A DNA stretch of 64,000 bases from an uncultured Verrucomicrobiota bacterium. Lineage in GTDB: Bacteria > Verrucomicrobiota > Verrucomicrobiia > Opitutales > Opitutaceae. This document shows, piece after piece, positions 63,208-64,000 of this stretch; position 1 is the first letter of the stretch, and every line of letters begins with the position of its first letter. The notes beneath the pieces were generated by a model. It did not search any database. It was given only the letters and a program-made list of their open reading frames with translations, and was not told where the DNA came from. Where the stretch lies: the NCBI GenBank assembly GCA_903869675.1, contig CAIQAB010000010.1:35606-99605 (forward strand). The letters are read 5' to 3'. Position numbers and translations under genes: made by a program.

Positions 63208-63996
63208 ATGTTACGAATCTTATTTGTGGGCGACATCGTCGGGCGGCCGGGGCGGGAGATGTTGATGGAGCGGTTGCCGCGCCTGCGCTCGGAGTTGAAG
63301 CTCGATGCGGTCATCGCCAACGGCGAAAACGCGGCGGCGGGCGCGGGGATCAACGGCGGCATCGCCAAGGGCCTGCTCCAGAGCGGGGTCGATGCGATAA
63401 CGCTGGGCGACCACGTGTGGGACCAGCGTGGCTGGGAGGTGGAGATCGATGATTTCCCGAGGGTTTGTCGTCCGGCCAACCTGCCCGGCGCCTGCCCGGG
63501 GGCGGATCATGTCATCGTCACTGTGAAGGGCTTCCGTTTAGCGGTATTCACCGTGTTGGGGCGCACCTTCATGGGCCTGAAAGCCGAGTGTCCTTTTCTT
63601 GGTGCGGATACGATGCTGCGCAAGCTGGCGCCGGAGGCGGACGGGTTTTTCGTGGAGGCGCATATGGAGGCGACCAGCGAGAAAATCGCGCTCGGCTGGC
63701 ACTTGGACGGTAGGGCAGTGGCGGTGCTCGGCACGCACACCCACGTGCCCACGGCGGATGCCTGCGTGCTGCCGGGCGGCACGGGCTTCATGTGTGACGT
63801 CGGCATGACCGGGCCGTATGCGTCGGTGCTGGGGCGCGAGATCAAGCCGGTGGTGGAGCGTTTTCTCGACGGTATGCCGCGCAAGCTGGAGGTCGCCGAG
63901 GGCGACGTGCGCATCTCGGGCGCGGTGGTGGACTATGACGAGGTGCAGAAACGCACACTCAAGGTCGAGCTGCTCCACCTTCGGCGCGGGCGGTGA
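63208..63996 (+). CDS. YmdB family metallophosphoesterase
   Basis: 262-residue metallophosphoesterase of the YmdB/TIGR00282 group, which hydrolyses 2',3'-cyclic nucleotides. Metal ligands appear in FVGDIVGRPGREML, ANGENAAAGAGI, TLGDHVWDQ and VLGTHTHVPTADA. The end RISGAVVDYDEVQKRTLKVE is typical. It lies 66 bases after the KamA gene, probably on one transcript. The gene is complete, ending 4 bases before the window end. Confidence 0.94.
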   Translation: MLRILFVGDIVGRPGREMLMERLPRLRSELKLDAVIANGENAAAGAGINGGIAKGLLQSGVDAITLGDHVWDQRGWEVEIDDFPRVCRPANLPGACPGADHVIVTVKGFRLAVFTVLGRTFMGLKAECPFLGADTMLRKLAPEADGFFVEAHMEATSEKIALGWHLDGRAVAVLGTHTHVPTADACVLPGGTGFMCDVGMTGPYASVLGREIKPVVERFLDGMPRKLEVAEGDVRISGAVVDYDEVQKRTLKVELLHLRRGR

Positions 63997-64000
63997 AGGC

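Overview
This 64 kb window looks like a stretch of chromosome from a high-GC member of the Verrucomicrobia, most likely the Opitutaceae or a close relative. The pointers are two PEP-CTERM (IPEP...RRRR) surface proteins, TonB-dependent receptors beside polysaccharide-degrading enzymes, a Tat-exported rhamnogalacturonan exolyase, DUF1559-like pseudopilins, secreted proteins ending in a ...FYRL motif, and dispersed CCACGGA...TCCGTGG palindromes between genes. No tRNA, rRNA, CRISPR array or prophage was seen. The only mobile element is one degenerate IS30-type copy. All of this was read by eye; no alignment or database search was possible.

Region by region. 1-2530: end of a pilus/secretion ATPase gene, then pilC/gspF and a terminator. 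2553-3794: an over-long adenylate-kinase-like enzyme. 3887-4154: a run of stable hairpins ending in a textbook terminator, proposed as a structured RNA. 4210-7196: an HtrA-like protease translationally coupled to a paralogue that has lost its catalytic triad. 7212-12792: U32 (RlhA-type) protein, polyprenyl diphosphate synthase, and an ECF sigma factor coupled to a likely anti-sigma factor. 12989-22428: a rhamnogalacturonan-I locus (GH2 beta-galactosidase, CE12-type acetylesterase, PL26-type exolyase, L-rhamnose mutarotase, Gfo/Idh oxidoreductase) with a divergent LacI regulator. 22438-26836: glyA, a low-molecular-weight phosphatase and tex. 26988-33894: PEP-CTERM PhoD-like phosphatase, GH20-like protein and a large TonB receptor. 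34559-41833: YggS, LysR, MurJ, SBF transporter, Ffh, a lone receiver domain and a DUF1826-like protein. 41874-42971: the IS30 remnant. 42996-49858: DUF885 peptidase-like protein, Lrp regulator with aminotransferase, a Cys-rich small protein, Lnt and RsmI. 49933-53067: small lipoprotein with a coiled-coil partner, Pgi and two tiny Lys-rich proteins. 53221-56367: HDOD protein, ClpX and ModA. 56377-61816: a leftward cluster of CusF-like protein, TonB receptor, anchor-M-type protein, pseudopilin, PEP-CTERM protein and a CxxC secreted protein, read as a metal-handling surface system. 61954-63996: lysine 2,3-aminomutase family protein and a YmdB phosphodiesterase.

How they fit together. The rhamnogalacturonan locus makes a coherent path: the esterase deacetylates the backbone, the beta-galactosidase trims side chains, the exolyase releases unsaturated disaccharides and RhaM presents L-rhamnose in the right anomer. 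The metal locus pairs an outer-membrane receptor with secreted candidate metal-binding proteins. The least explained items are the structured RNA with its protease/pseudoprotease operon, the metal locus with an embedded pseudopilin, the 24-bp-stem hairpin inside the IS, and the tandem Lys-rich microproteins.
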